NCBI GenBank assembly: GCA_963782985.1
Contig: CAWALU010000005.1
Location: forward strand, 1 to 64,000
DNA from: CAVSWT01 sp963782985
Lineage (GTDB): Bacteria > Bacteroidota > Ignavibacteria > Ignavibacteriales > Ignavibacteriaceae
Reading direction: 5' to 3'
Length of the DNA: 64,000 nt
How positions within the stretch are numbered: position 1 is the stretch's first letter; the number at the start of each line of letters is the position of its first letter. The notes below the pieces were generated by a model, which did no database searches, had not been told where the DNA came from, and worked only from the letters and a program-made list of their open reading frames with translations. The translations under genes and the position numbers were made by a program. This document shows, piece by piece, positions 44,202 to 53,765 of the stretch.

Positions 44202-45122
44202 TTGAAATACATTATATATATTTTTTTCTTTTTTCATCTCTTTAATCCTAAAATTGTAGCGCAGCATTTTGTCCCCCCTGATTCCCTTAATTATAAAATT
44301 ATAAATAATGAAGACTCCGATGGGGGAGGGATTTACTTTAAATACAATTCCAATAAAGTTAAAATCGTTTTGCAGGTTATCAATTTACAAAAAGCTCAAT
44401 ACGATTTTATTTTAGGCGAAATAAAAAATAGGGGAAATGATGATGGAATTTATTACAAAAAAAATCGAATTAACCCGCAAATTAAAAAAATAAGCTGCGA
44501 CTCCGCTTTTGCTTCGTATAAAAAAATCTCCGGGAACAATATTATATCCGTTACTAACAGTTCTTTCTTTGAAACGCCGAGTGATATTCCCTTTACTGAA
44601 ATAGCTTACCCTTTAAAATATAACGGTAAAATTATTGCAAGCGGCGTTAGTCCCTATGGGCCTTTAACAGGGAAATATCCCTTAAAAGTTTTGACATTTA
44701 ATGACTCATCGGCATTTATATCTGATTATAATTTTGAAACCGGCGAGCCGTTAAATTCCAAAAAATATTTAAACCAAATTGTTACGCTTAATTATAGGGA
44801 TCATCCTCGAGTAATAGAATATAAAGAAGAAAATAAAACGAGGTATCATTTAATTACAGCGGTTGATTATACTGGAAATAGCCAAAAAGAAACACTCCTC
44901 ATTTTATCATGCGATGGGAAAATGTCAATTTTGGATTTAGCGTCAGAAATGAAAAAGATTAGCTCAAAGATTATAGATGAAGAAATTTTAACTCTTGATG
45001 GAGGGAGTTCAATTTCAGTTCAGGGGAAAAATGGAGATGATATTATTTCAACTCTTAACAATGTGAGCGTGCCGGTTTATCTCGGTTTTAGAAATAGGAA
45101 CGATAAATCATCCAATAAATAA
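44202..45122 (+). CDS. Phosphodiester glycosidase (NAGPA)-like exported protein
   Basis: The protein has 306 residues from a TTG start, with a signal peptide ending PKIVAQ. The family core is visible as VTNSSFFETPSDIPFTEIAY (a start motif like NGGFF), then SGVSPYGPL and the late LTLDGGSSISVQG. Family members remove GlcNAc from phosphodiesters, but bacterial versions have varied, mostly unknown, sugar-phosphate substrates. No clear ribosome site. It follows the YCF48 gene by 91 bp. Confidence 0.8.
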   Translation: MKYIIYIFFFFHLFNPKIVAQHFVPPDSLNYKIINNEDSDGGGIYFKYNSNKVKIVLQVINLQKAQYDFILGEIKNRGNDDGIYYKKNRINPQIKKISCDSAFASYKKISGNNIISVTNSSFFETPSDIPFTEIAYPLKYNGKIIASGVSPYGPLTGKYPLKVLTFNDSSAFISDYNFETGEPLNSKKYLNQIVTLNYRDHPRVIEYKEENKTRYHLITAVDYTGNSQKETLLILSCDGKMSILDLASEMKKISSKIIDEEILTLDGGSSISVQGKNGDDIISTLNNVSVPVYLGFRNRNDKSSNK

Positions 45123-45191
45123 TAGCGGTTTGCCTAAGTTATGAGCCAAAATATATTTTATAATTTTGCTGTATAATAATCAGTTTTAAAT

Positions 45192-46523
45192 TTATTTCTG
45201 TAAACCCGACGGCGTTTGTGGTGTTGAAATAATTTTTTCAAAAAGTTTCCAGCGTAAGTTGGGGTTATCATCTGTGCCGCCGTGTTTTAAAATATAATCT
45301 TCTACAATTTTTTGTCCCACATTATAATTAATAGTATAGCTTCGGTATTTATCATAAAAGGCAATGCTTTTCTCTGCTCTCTCATTCGTTGATAGAGCGT
45401 TTTTAATTAGCCAGTTTATGGTTTCTTCTTTAGTCCATTTTTGATTTAGATAATTTCGCGCCGCTTCATTCCCTGCAAAACCTAACTGCTGAGTAAGAGA
45501 AAGAACTGAGTAAAATTTATCAGCTTGGGATGAGTTGAGACCGGCAAGAGGAAACAAAACTTCACGTTCAAATTTTATTCTCGAATCTCCGGGGAATGCA
45601 ACTTTCACTCCGTAGTTGGCGCTTCCCTCTGCAATTAAAGATTGAGGACTAAAAAGCACATACACCGAAAATTCAACCCAGTCTCTTTTTCTGTACAGCT
45701 CTCTTTCCAAAAGTAAATTGTAAACATGATGCCCGGGGTATCCTTCATGCGCGGCAAGATCAACTGCTCTATCAATATAAATAGGCAGGTCGGTATTTAC
45801 TTGAATTATGCTGAAGCTATTTCCTTTATACCAATTGTAGGCGCCCCAGGGTTTATCGGTAACGTATTCAACTGAAAAATTTTCATCATTTGGTAAATTA
45901 ATATGCTGCAAAGTTCTTTTTCTGCATTCCAAGATTGCAGTTTGAAATACAGTATCTAATTTTACTTTTGGAATAATAAATTGTTTTTTGAATTCATTTA
46001 ATTTCTCCGATACGCTTCCATTGCCGGGTAATTCTTTGTCAAGTTCATCAATAATTTTTTGAAAATGCTCGTCAGAGAAATGGGGAACTTCAGCGTCATA
46101 AAGCGCTTTGGCTTCTTCGTCAAATGTCAGCGTTCCTCCAGCAATCATAAACAATTTTGTGCGTACGGCTAAAAGCTGCTTGTACAAATATGTAAATCGT
46201 AAAGTCTGAATTTCATTTGCATCATAGCTGCTTAGACTGTCTAATTTATCAAGTATATTCCCGGCTTCATCATAAAGAGTTTGAATGACTGAGGAATCTC
46301 CGGGATTAACATTTAAAGGAGCGGGCTTATATTCATCAGTTCCGAAATATGCGTCAATATAATCTCCATCATGCTGACCAACTTTTAAAACTAATTTTAC
46401 ATACTGCTCAGCGATTTTATTCATTTTATTTTCCAGCTCGCTGTTTAATTTATTAGGTTTATTTTCCCCGCAAGAAATTAATGCTATAGACGTTAATAGA
46501 ATTATTAGAAGCGATTTATTCAT
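45192..46523 (-). CDS. DUF885-like lipoprotein, probable metallopeptidase
   Basis: The protein has 443 residues. The signal peptide ends with a lipobox (TSIALISCGEN). The family core AAHEGYPGHHVYNLL with the PGHH motif is characteristic of DUF885 proteins, which look like zinc peptidases; the distal glutamate would be in LIAEGSANYGVK. No substrate is known. It is downstream of the ABC transporter gene on the same strand (about 130 bp), which leaves room for separate transcription. Confidence 0.85.
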   Translation of the reverse strand: MNKSLLIILLTSIALISCGENKPNKLNSELENKMNKIAEQYVKLVLKVGQHDGDYIDAYFGTDEYKPAPLNVNPGDSSVIQTLYDEAGNILDKLDSLSSYDANEIQTLRFTYLYKQLLAVRTKLFMIAGGTLTFDEEAKALYDAEVPHFSDEHFQKIIDELDKELPGNGSVSEKLNEFKKQFIIPKVKLDTVFQTAILECRKRTLQHINLPNDENFSVEYVTDKPWGAYNWYKGNSFSIIQVNTDLPIYIDRAVDLAAHEGYPGHHVYNLLLERELYRKRDWVEFSVYVLFSPQSLIAEGSANYGVKVAFPGDSRIKFEREVLFPLAGLNSSQADKFYSVLSLTQQLGFAGNEAARNYLNQKWTKEETINWLIKNALSTNERAEKSIAFYDKYRSYTINYNVGQKIVEDYILKHGGTDDNPNLRWKLFEKIISTPQTPSGLQK

Positions 46524-46655
46524 TTTATTTCCTAAGGGTTTATTTCTTTTGATTAAAATTTAAAAATAAAATTAGCGATTAATGAAGCAAGCATCAAAGC
46601 AAGAATTAGGAGTGTTGATTTTAAATTGAATGGAATTATTAAGCAGGTATTAAAA

Positions 46656-48440
46656 TTAATTTTCCAACAGCTTTTTTTCTTCCAAATAATTTTCAACAAG
46701 AACTCTTTCCCCAATCTGCTGACGCCACATTGCATAATATAACCCTTTCAGTTCAAGCAGCTTTTCGTGCTTGCCCGATTCAACAATATGACCTCGCTCC
46801 AAAACATAAATGTTATCTGCGTGCATAATAGTTGAAAGACGATGCGCAATCAATATTGTCATTAAATCTTTACTGTTGGAAATTTCTCTAACAGTTTTGC
46901 TGATTTCTTCTTCGGTTAAAGAATCCAAAGCGGACGTGGCTTCATCAAAAATTAAAATATCAGGTCTTCTTAAAAGGGCGCGTGCAATTGACAGCCGCTG
47001 TTTCTCGCCCCCGGAAACTTTTACGCCGCCTTCGCCAATAACGGTATCCAATCCTTTATCAGCTCTTGCTAATAAATTTTTAGCGGATGATTTTTCTAAT
47101 ACTTCATAGCATTCGGCGTCGGTTGCGGATGGATTTACAAACAATAAATTTTCTTTTATGGTTCCGGAAAATAACTGCGTATCTTGCGTAACAAAACCAA
47201 TTCTTTCACGAAGCTCGTCAAAATCAATTTTATCTCCGTTATATCCGTTGTAAAAAATATCGCCTTCTTTCGGAGTGTAAAGTCCAACTAACAATTTTAC
47301 AAGCGTAGTTTTACCCGCCCCTGAAGGACCTACAAACGCAATTGTCTCGCCGGTTTTTATTGAAAAAGAAATATCAGTTAAAGCGTTGTTTGAGGATGAC
47401 TGATGTTTAAATCCAACATTTTTAAATTCTAAAGTTCTAATAGAATTTATTGTTTCAGGTTTTTGCGGCTTGGTTTCAACGGGTATTTCTAAAATATTTT
47501 TGAAGTTTTCCAGCGATACTTCAGCTTCCCGGTATGTATTTATTATATCCCCTAAACTTTGCAGCGGTCCAAAAATAAAAAATGAATAAATAAATAATGA
47601 GAAAAATTCACCGACTGTAATTTGCTGGGCAAAAATTAGATACAGCATCAAAAACATAATTGTAGTTCTAATAAAGTTTACGGCGGTGCCTTGAATAAAA
47701 CTTAACGTCCGGATGTATTTTACTTTTTTTAATTCAAGCAAAAGAATCTTATCTGTGGTTGAATTAAGCCTTGATATTTCCTGCTCTCCAAGTCCTAAGC
47801 TTTTTACAAGCTCAATATTTCTTAACGACTCGGTAGTAGTCCCCGCTAAAGCGGTAGTTTGTGAAACAATCTGTTTCTGAATTTTTTTAATTCTTTTACT
47901 TAGCGCCGAACTTATAAACCCTAATAACGGAACGGCGGTAAAAAAAATGGGGGCAATTAACCAGTGAACGCTTACTGCATAAATACTCACAAAAATTACT
48001 CCCACTAGCGAAGTAAATAAAATATTTACGGCTGAAGAAATTAATCGTTCGGTGTCAATTCTAACCTTCTGCAGAATGCCTAGAGTTTCGCCGCTGCGCT
48101 GATCTTCAAAAACAGAGTAAGGTAATTTTAGCGAATGCTTAATTCCATCCGTATAAATTTTTGCGCCGAGTTTTTGGGTAATTACATTTACGTAATAATC
48201 CTGAAAATTTTTTGCAACTCTTGAAATGAAAGCAACGCCAACCGCGGCGAGTAATAAAAGTCCGACTCCTCTAAAAAATTCTTCGGTAGTATATTGCTGA
48301 AATTTAGTTGCATACTTGTCAATTACAATCCTGAAAATGTATGGATCAAGTAGTGAGAAAATTTGGTTTACCGCCGCCAAAACAAGCGAAAGTAAAACTA
48401 ACTTCCAGTAATTTTTTAAATAGGATATTAATAATTTCAT
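46656..48440 (-). CDS. ABC exporter, fused permease and ATPase (MsbA-like)
   Basis: The protein has 594 residues, a standard half-transporter. A six-helix exporter domain (about 15-310) precedes the nucleotide-binding domain: Walker A GPSGAGKTTLVKLL, Q-loop IGFVTQDTQLFSG, signature VSGGEKQRLSIARALL, Walker B ILIFDEATSALDSL and a switch His in IAHRLST. Relatives export lipids or drugs; the substrate is not readable. It is divergent from the cbb3 operon across about 300 bp. Confidence 0.93.
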   Translation of the reverse strand: MKLLISYLKNYWKLVLLSLVLAAVNQIFSLLDPYIFRIVIDKYATKFQQYTTEEFFRGVGLLLLAAVGVAFISRVAKNFQDYYVNVITQKLGAKIYTDGIKHSLKLPYSVFEDQRSGETLGILQKVRIDTERLISSAVNILFTSLVGVIFVSIYAVSVHWLIAPIFFTAVPLLGFISSALSKRIKKIQKQIVSQTTALAGTTTESLRNIELVKSLGLGEQEISRLNSTTDKILLLELKKVKYIRTLSFIQGTAVNFIRTTIMFLMLYLIFAQQITVGEFFSLFIYSFFIFGPLQSLGDIINTYREAEVSLENFKNILEIPVETKPQKPETINSIRTLEFKNVGFKHQSSSNNALTDISFSIKTGETIAFVGPSGAGKTTLVKLLVGLYTPKEGDIFYNGYNGDKIDFDELRERIGFVTQDTQLFSGTIKENLLFVNPSATDAECYEVLEKSSAKNLLARADKGLDTVIGEGGVKVSGGEKQRLSIARALLRRPDILIFDEATSALDSLTEEEISKTVREISNSKDLMTILIAHRLSTIMHADNIYVLERGHIVESGKHEKLLELKGLYYAMWRQQIGERVLVENYLEEKKLLEN

Positions 48441-48744
48441 TGGCGCTGAAGTTAAATAATAATTGTTGAAACGGAAAGAGATTTATGATTGGGAGTGAAG
48501 CGTATACCGGTAAAAAATTTATAGTTGCTATCAATGAATGATTACAATTGGCAAAATTAAAGATTGCAAATTTGGATAAACTTAAATTACTTTTTCTAAG
48601 ACAAAAGAATGAATTAAATTTTTAAATAATTTTGCCTATTTTAATTCTCTGAAAATCTAAATAAAAAATTGCCCCAATGGCAAAATATACGGGTACAACT
48701 GTAATTCTAATCTCAAAAATAAAAGATAAATTTAATTTAAAACT
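48441..48744. promoter_or_regulatory. Divergent regulatory region of the ABC exporter and cbb3 operon
   Basis: This 304-bp gap contains no gene. TTGCC-N5-GGCAA (48669-48683) is an inverted repeat 62 bp before ccoI. It differs from the FNR consensus (TTGAT-N4-ATCAA), so it is only a weak candidate for the oxygen-responsive site expected in front of a cbb3 operon. I found no promoter with the TTG-N17-TAnnTTTG pattern here. Confidence 0.35.
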
Positions 48745-51174
48745 ATGAGTGCGTTCACTGAAATTAAGCGGGATTTAATTTGTTATCATTGCGGAGATGT
48801 TTGTCCCGACAATTCAATTTCAATAAATGAAAAATATTTTTGCTGCAATGGCTGCAAAACAGTTTATGAAATTTTAAATGAAAATCAGCTTTGCAATTAT
48901 TATAAACTTGATCAAAAGCCGGGCATATCGCCTAGAGTAAATGTTGTTAGAAAATTTGATTATTTAAATGACGAATCAATCATAAATCAACTTATAGAAT
49001 TTAAGGACGACAAAATAACCGCGGTAACTTTTAATATTCCTCAAATGCACTGCAGCTCATGCATCTGGCTGCTGGAAAATTTATTTAAAATTAATGGTTC
49101 TATTAATCAGTCCAAGGTTGATTTTTTAAAGAAGACGCTTAACCTAAAATATTATCACAAAAAAATATCTTTAAAAGAAGTTGTTGAACTTTTAACTTCA
49201 TTAGGTTATGAACCTCAAATAGAACTTGACAGCCTGGGAAAAAACACCGCTAATTTAAAATCAAATAAAAAACTTTTAATCAAAATTGGCATAGCAGGCT
49301 TTTGTTTCGGCAACATAATGCTGCTAAGTTTTCCTGAGTATTTGTCAATTAACCCAAACGAAATATTTTTTAAAAAGTTTTTTGGATATTTAAATCTTCT
49401 GCTGGCGCTTCCTGTGTTTTTTTATTCAGCGTCCGATTATTTTATTTCCGCCTTTAAGGGATTAAAGAAGAAAATTATAAATATTGATTTTCCAATTTCA
49501 CTTGGAATTGCCGTTCTCTTTTTGCGAAGCGCTTATGAGGTTTTAACTTATACAGGAGCAGGTTATTTTGATTCGCTTTCAGGATTAGTTTTCTTTTTGT
49601 TGATCGGAAAATTATTTCAAAATAAAACTTATGACGCTTTGAACTTCGAGAGAAATTATAAGTCATATTTCCCGATTGCAGTTACCGTGAAAAATGAAAA
49701 TGAAGAAAAAGCGCTTCCACTTTCAAAATTAAAAATTGGCGACAGAATAATTATTAGAAATAATGAAATCATTCCTGCTGATTCAATTTTATTTAACGGC
49801 GATGGATTTATTGATTACAGTTTTGTTACCGGCGAATCAAAGCCTGTGGAAAAAGTTTCAGGCGAGTTGATTTATGCGGGCGGCCGGCAAGCGGGGGGTT
49901 TGCTGGAGCTTGAAGTTATTAAAGAAATCTCGCAAAGTTATTTAACTCAATTATGGAACAACGATTCATTCAATAAAAAAAACGAAAGCGGCTTTTCTGA
50001 ATTTTCAAATACAGTAAGTAAATATTTTACTTTTATAATTTTATTTATTGCCGTTGCCGCGGCAGGGTTTTGGCTTAATAGCAGCGGTATCGGAATTGCA
50101 ATTGGAGTTTTTACTTCGGTGTTAATTGTCGCCTGCCCATGCGCTTTGGCTTTATCCATTCCTTTCACGTTCGGAAATACAATTAGAATTTTTGGCAAGA
50201 ATAAATTCTATTTAAAAAATTCGGCGACAGTTGAAGAACTTGCAAAAATAGATGAAATTGTTTTTGACAAGACCGGAACAATCACTGAAACTGGAAATGC
50301 TTCAGTCATTTATAAAGGGAAAGAGTTAAATGCATTTCAGAAAGAAATGATTAAATCACTAGTTCGAAATTCCACTCACACTTTAAGCAAAAGAATTTAT
50401 GATTTTATTAATGCCGGAAAACTTTTTGATATTTCAAATTACAACGAAGTAAACGGCAAAGGGATTGAAGGAACTATTGTTGGTAATAAAATTAAACTTG
50501 GCTCCGAGAATTTTGTTTTAAAGGATGAAAACCAAATTAAAAATAAAAGTGAAAAATTAAACTCGCTGGTATATTTATCAATCAACAATGACCTGCTGGG
50601 ATATTTTGAAATTTCAAACTCATACAGGAAAGGGATTTCGGTTACCATTAAAAATCTTGAAAAAAAATATAATACATATTTACTCTCGGGAGACAATAAC
50701 GGCGAACTTTCAATTTTAAAAAAATATTTCGCAGATGAAAACAAATTATTTTTTAATCAATCGCCATCGTCAAAATTAGAGTTTATAAAAAATCTAAAAC
50801 AAAAAAATAAAAAAATTTTAATGATCGGCGACGGCTTAAACGACGCCGGAGCTTTGAGCGAAAGCAATGTCGGCATATCGGTTACAGATAATATTCACAG
50901 CTTCTCGCCTGCTTGCGACGCCATACTACAAGGTTCAAAATTAAATATGATTGATAAATTTATTAAATATTCAAAATCCAGCGTGCATATTATTTATATT
51001 AGTTTTACAATTTCATTTCTTTATAATTTAATCGGGTTAAGCTTTGCGGTTCAGGGAATGTTATCGCCGATTGTTGCCGCTATACTTATGCCCGTGAGTT
51101 CAATTTCAGTTGTTATATTTGCAACAGCCGCTACAAATTATGTTGCAAAAAAGAGAGGTTTATTATCTCAGTAA
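48745..51174 (+). CDS. ccoI: Copper-type P-type ATPase CcoI/FixI for cbb3 assembly
   Basis: The protein has 809 residues. It exports copper to the periplasm for the CuB site of the oxidase. Domains in order: a Cys-rich metal-binding N-terminus (CYHCGDVC, CCNGCKTVYEIL), an HMA domain (MHCSSCIWLLENLF, near 100), transmembrane helices, the actuator (DYSFVTGESKPVEKVSG), the CPC motif in ACPCALALSIPF (near 464), phosphorylation motif DKTGTITETG (near 508) and GDGLNDAGAL. It begins the cbb3 operon and overlaps ccoS. Confidence 0.94.
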   Translation: MSAFTEIKRDLICYHCGDVCPDNSISINEKYFCCNGCKTVYEILNENQLCNYYKLDQKPGISPRVNVVRKFDYLNDESIINQLIEFKDDKITAVTFNIPQMHCSSCIWLLENLFKINGSINQSKVDFLKKTLNLKYYHKKISLKEVVELLTSLGYEPQIELDSLGKNTANLKSNKKLLIKIGIAGFCFGNIMLLSFPEYLSINPNEIFFKKFFGYLNLLLALPVFFYSASDYFISAFKGLKKKIINIDFPISLGIAVLFLRSAYEVLTYTGAGYFDSLSGLVFFLLIGKLFQNKTYDALNFERNYKSYFPIAVTVKNENEEKALPLSKLKIGDRIIIRNNEIIPADSILFNGDGFIDYSFVTGESKPVEKVSGELIYAGGRQAGGLLELEVIKEISQSYLTQLWNNDSFNKKNESGFSEFSNTVSKYFTFIILFIAVAAAGFWLNSSGIGIAIGVFTSVLIVACPCALALSIPFTFGNTIRIFGKNKFYLKNSATVEELAKIDEIVFDKTGTITETGNASVIYKGKELNAFQKEMIKSLVRNSTHTLSKRIYDFINAGKLFDISNYNEVNGKGIEGTIVGNKIKLGSENFVLKDENQIKNKSEKLNSLVYLSINNDLLGYFEISNSYRKGISVTIKNLEKKYNTYLLSGDNNGELSILKKYFADENKLFFNQSPSSKLEFIKNLKQKNKKILMIGDGLNDAGALSESNVGISVTDNIHSFSPACDAILQGSKLNMIDKFIKYSKSSVHIIYISFTISFLYNLIGLSFAVQGMLSPIVAAILMPVSSISVVIFATAATNYVAKKRGLLSQ

Positions 51175-51395
51175 TCGCGGTATTAATAATAGTAAGTTTA
51201 GTAGTTGCTCTTGGATTTTTAGCCGCATTTTTGTGGGCGGTAAAAAGCGGTCAATATCACGATACTTACACCCCTTCAGTAAGAATGCTTTTTGAAGATG
51301 AAAAAATAGTTCAACAAAAAAATGAAATAAATAATTCAAAACAAAAAGACCTGTCCATCAGGCAAAAGACAATTCACACAAAGGAGCAACCTTAA
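51162..51395 (+). CDS. ccoS: cbb3 oxidase assembly protein CcoS with a non-standard start codon
   Basis: The 77-residue frame overlaps the end of ccoI and ends at TAA 51393-51395, overlapping the ATG of ccoNO. It contains the CcoS hallmark: one helix (IAVLIIVSLVVALGFLAAFL) then WAVKSGQYHDTYTPSVRMLF. CcoS is needed to insert heme and copper. No ATG, GTG or TTG lies in frame near the start of the conserved region; the best choice is ATT at 51162, or ATC at 51165, just after GAGAGG. A missed base in the assembly is the other explanation. Confidence 0.8.
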   Translation: MISVIAVLIIVSLVVALGFLAAFLWAVKSGQYHDTYTPSVRMLFEDEKIVQQKNEINNSKQKDLSIRQKTIHTKEQP

Positions 51396-53530
51396 TGGAG
51401 TTAGAAAGATTTAGTTACGATAATAAAATTGTAAAGAACTTTGCCGTGGCAACTATTTTTTGGGGAATAGTTGGAATGACTGTGGGTCTTTTAATTGCAT
51501 CGCAGCTATTTTACCCCAAGCTGAATTTCGATTTACCTTTCACAACTTTTGGAAGAATTAGACCTCTGCATACTAATGCTGTAATTTTTGCGTTTGTGGG
51601 GAATGCAATTTTTATGGGCGTTTATCATTCATTGCAAAGGTTGTGTAAAGCAAGAATGTTTAACGACAAGCTAAGTCAATTTCATTTTTGGGGATGGCAA
51701 TTAATTATTGTCGCCGCGGCTATTACAATTCCTCTCGGCTGGACGACAAGTAAAGAATATGCAGAGCTTGAATGGCCGATTGATATTGCTATTACTCTTG
51801 TTTGGGTTGCTTTCGGAATTAATATGTTCGGAACAATTATTAAAAGAAGAGAGAGCCACATGTACGTTGCAATATGGTTTTACATTGCAACATGGGTAAC
51901 GGTGGCGGTTCTTCATATTGTAAATTCGATAGAAATTCCGGTAAGCTTTCTTAAAAGTTATCCCGTTTACGCCGGCGTGCAGGATGCTTTGGTGCAGTGG
52001 TGGTATGGTCATAACGCAGTTGCATTTTTTCTTACAACTCCCTATCTCGGCTTAATGTATTACTATTTGCCGAAGGCAGCTAACCGTCCCATCTACTCTT
52101 ACAAATTATCAATCGTGCATTTTTGGGCTTTGATTTTTATTTATATCTGGGCGGGTCCGCATCATCTTTTATATTCTTCTTTACCTGATTGGGCACAGTC
52201 GTTAGGGACAGTTTTTTCAATAATGCTGATCGCTCCATCTTGGGGCGGAATGATAAATGGTTTACTTACTTTGCGAGGTGCCTGGGATAAAGTTAGACAA
52301 GATCCGATTTTAAAATTTATGGTAGTTGCTGTTACAGCTTACGGAATGGCTACTTTTGAAGGACCTATGCTCTCGCTTAAAAATGTAAATGCAATCGCCC
52401 ACTTTACTGATTGGATAATTGCACACGTTCACGTGGGAGCTTTGGGCTGGAATGGATTCTTAACTTTTGGAATTTTGTATTGGCTCATTCCCAAAATATA
52501 TCACACCGAACTTTTTTCAAAAAAATTAGCAAACGTTCATTTTTGGCTGGGTACTCTTGGAATTGTTTTTTATGCAAGTTCAATGTATTGGTCGGGATTA
52601 ACTCAATCATTAATGTGGAAAGAATTTTCTACAATTGGAATGCTGCAATATCCAAATTTTCTTGAAACAGTTTTACAGATAATTCCAATGTATGTTATAA
52701 GAGCCGTGGGCGGAACAATATATTTAACCGGCGTTGTTCTAATGGCTTATAACTTAACCAAAACTATGAAGCAGGGACATTTTGTTAATGACGAAGAAAC
52801 CGAAGCGCCCGCTTACATTCAAGCTAAAGATAAATTAGTAAAAGGGCAGAAGCATAGATGGTTAGAAAAACGCCCGCTTATTTTTACTTTATTTGCTACA
52901 GTTGCAATTCTTATTGGCGGAATAGTTGAGTTCCTTCCTACGTTTTTAATCAAATCAAACATCCCGACTATTGCCAGCGTTAAACCATACACTCCGCTGG
53001 AGCTTCAGGGAAGAGATATTTATATAAGGGAAGGTTGCGTAAATTGCCACTCGCAATTAATTCGTCCTTTTAGATCTGAAACAGAAAGGTACGGTGAATA
53101 TTCTAAAGCAGGCGAGTATGTTTATGATCATCCATTTTTATGGGGATCAAAAAGAACGGGACCTGATTTACACCGCGTGGGAAATAAATATCCAAACCTT
53201 TGGCATTATCTTCATTTAGAAAATCCGTCTTCAATGTCGCCCAATTCAATTATGCCGTCTTATCCGTGGTTAATATCGGATGATTTAGACATTTCAAACA
53301 CAGCGAAAAAAATTAGAGTTATGCAATCGCTTGGCGTGCCTTATCCCGAAGGATTTGATAAAACGGCAAATGAAGATTTGAGAAAGCAAGCTGAAATGAT
53401 TGCCGCTGATCTTCAAAAAAACGGCGCGCCTGTTGAAAGCCAAAAAGAAATTATTGCAGTTATAGCTTACTTGCAGCGTTTGGGAACCGACATAAAAGCT
53501 AACACAAATAATTCAACAGCAAAAAAGTAG
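51395..53530 (+). CDS. ccoNO: cbb3 cytochrome c oxidase, fused subunits I and II
   Basis: The protein has 711 residues. Residues 1-480 are CcoN: twelve helices with conserved histidines for the low-spin heme, CuB and heme b3, for example RPLHTNAVIFAF, WYGHNAVAFFLT and WAGPHHLLYSSLPDW and HVHVGALGWNGFL. Residues 500-711 are CcoO: an anchor helix and one heme c site EGCVNCHSQLIRPF (near 548), with MPSYPWLI holding a candidate Met ligand. The fusion is typical of Bacteroidota and relatives. The complex reduces O2 at very low concentration and pumps protons. Confidence 0.95.
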   Translation: MELERFSYDNKIVKNFAVATIFWGIVGMTVGLLIASQLFYPKLNFDLPFTTFGRIRPLHTNAVIFAFVGNAIFMGVYHSLQRLCKARMFNDKLSQFHFWGWQLIIVAAAITIPLGWTTSKEYAELEWPIDIAITLVWVAFGINMFGTIIKRRESHMYVAIWFYIATWVTVAVLHIVNSIEIPVSFLKSYPVYAGVQDALVQWWYGHNAVAFFLTTPYLGLMYYYLPKAANRPIYSYKLSIVHFWALIFIYIWAGPHHLLYSSLPDWAQSLGTVFSIMLIAPSWGGMINGLLTLRGAWDKVRQDPILKFMVVAVTAYGMATFEGPMLSLKNVNAIAHFTDWIIAHVHVGALGWNGFLTFGILYWLIPKIYHTELFSKKLANVHFWLGTLGIVFYASSMYWSGLTQSLMWKEFSTIGMLQYPNFLETVLQIIPMYVIRAVGGTIYLTGVVLMAYNLTKTMKQGHFVNDEETEAPAYIQAKDKLVKGQKHRWLEKRPLIFTLFATVAILIGGIVEFLPTFLIKSNIPTIASVKPYTPLELQGRDIYIREGCVNCHSQLIRPFRSETERYGEYSKAGEYVYDHPFLWGSKRTGPDLHRVGNKYPNLWHYLHLENPSSMSPNSIMPSYPWLISDDLDISNTAKKIRVMQSLGVPYPEGFDKTANEDLRKQAEMIAADLQKNGAPVESQKEIIAVIAYLQRLGTDIKANTNNSTAKK

Positions 53531-53540
53531 AGAATTAATT

Positions 53541-53765
53541 ATGTACAAAAATATTTTAGAATCAGTTGAAGGAATAGTCGTTTATCCAATTATATCGCTT
53601 ATAATATTTTTTATTTTTTTTGTGCTGTTAATAATTTGGGTTTTTAAAGTTGATAAAAAATATTTAAATAAAATGTCAATGCTGCCTTTAGATATTTCTA
53701 CTGACGGCGCTTTTGATACAGACAATTCAAACACAAAAGAGAATTCAAATATTAAAGGTAATTAA
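53541..53765 (+). CDS. CcoQ-like small membrane subunit
   Basis: The protein has 74 residues with one hydrophobic helix (PIISLIIFFIFFVLLIIWVF, about 16-35), a short basic loop and an Asn/Thr-rich tail. Position between ccoNO and ccoP, the single helix and the size match CcoQ, which stabilises the complex. Sequence similarity of CcoQ proteins is low, so the name rests mainly on context. It ends directly at the ATG of ccoP. Confidence 0.75.
   Translation: MYKNILESVEGIVVYPIISLIIFFIFFVLLIIWVFKVDKKYLNKMSMLPLDISTDGAFDTDNSNTKENSNIKGN

Noticed and set aside
46553..46735. Small hydrophobic ORF after the ABC exporter
   Set aside because: Its start lies inside the ABC gene and no start codon or ribosome site lies near the hydrophobic part.
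48669..48683. FNR box before ccoI
   Set aside because: TTGCC-N5-GGCAA differs from TTGAT-N4-ATCAA in both arms and spacing; kept only as an unnamed inverted repeat.
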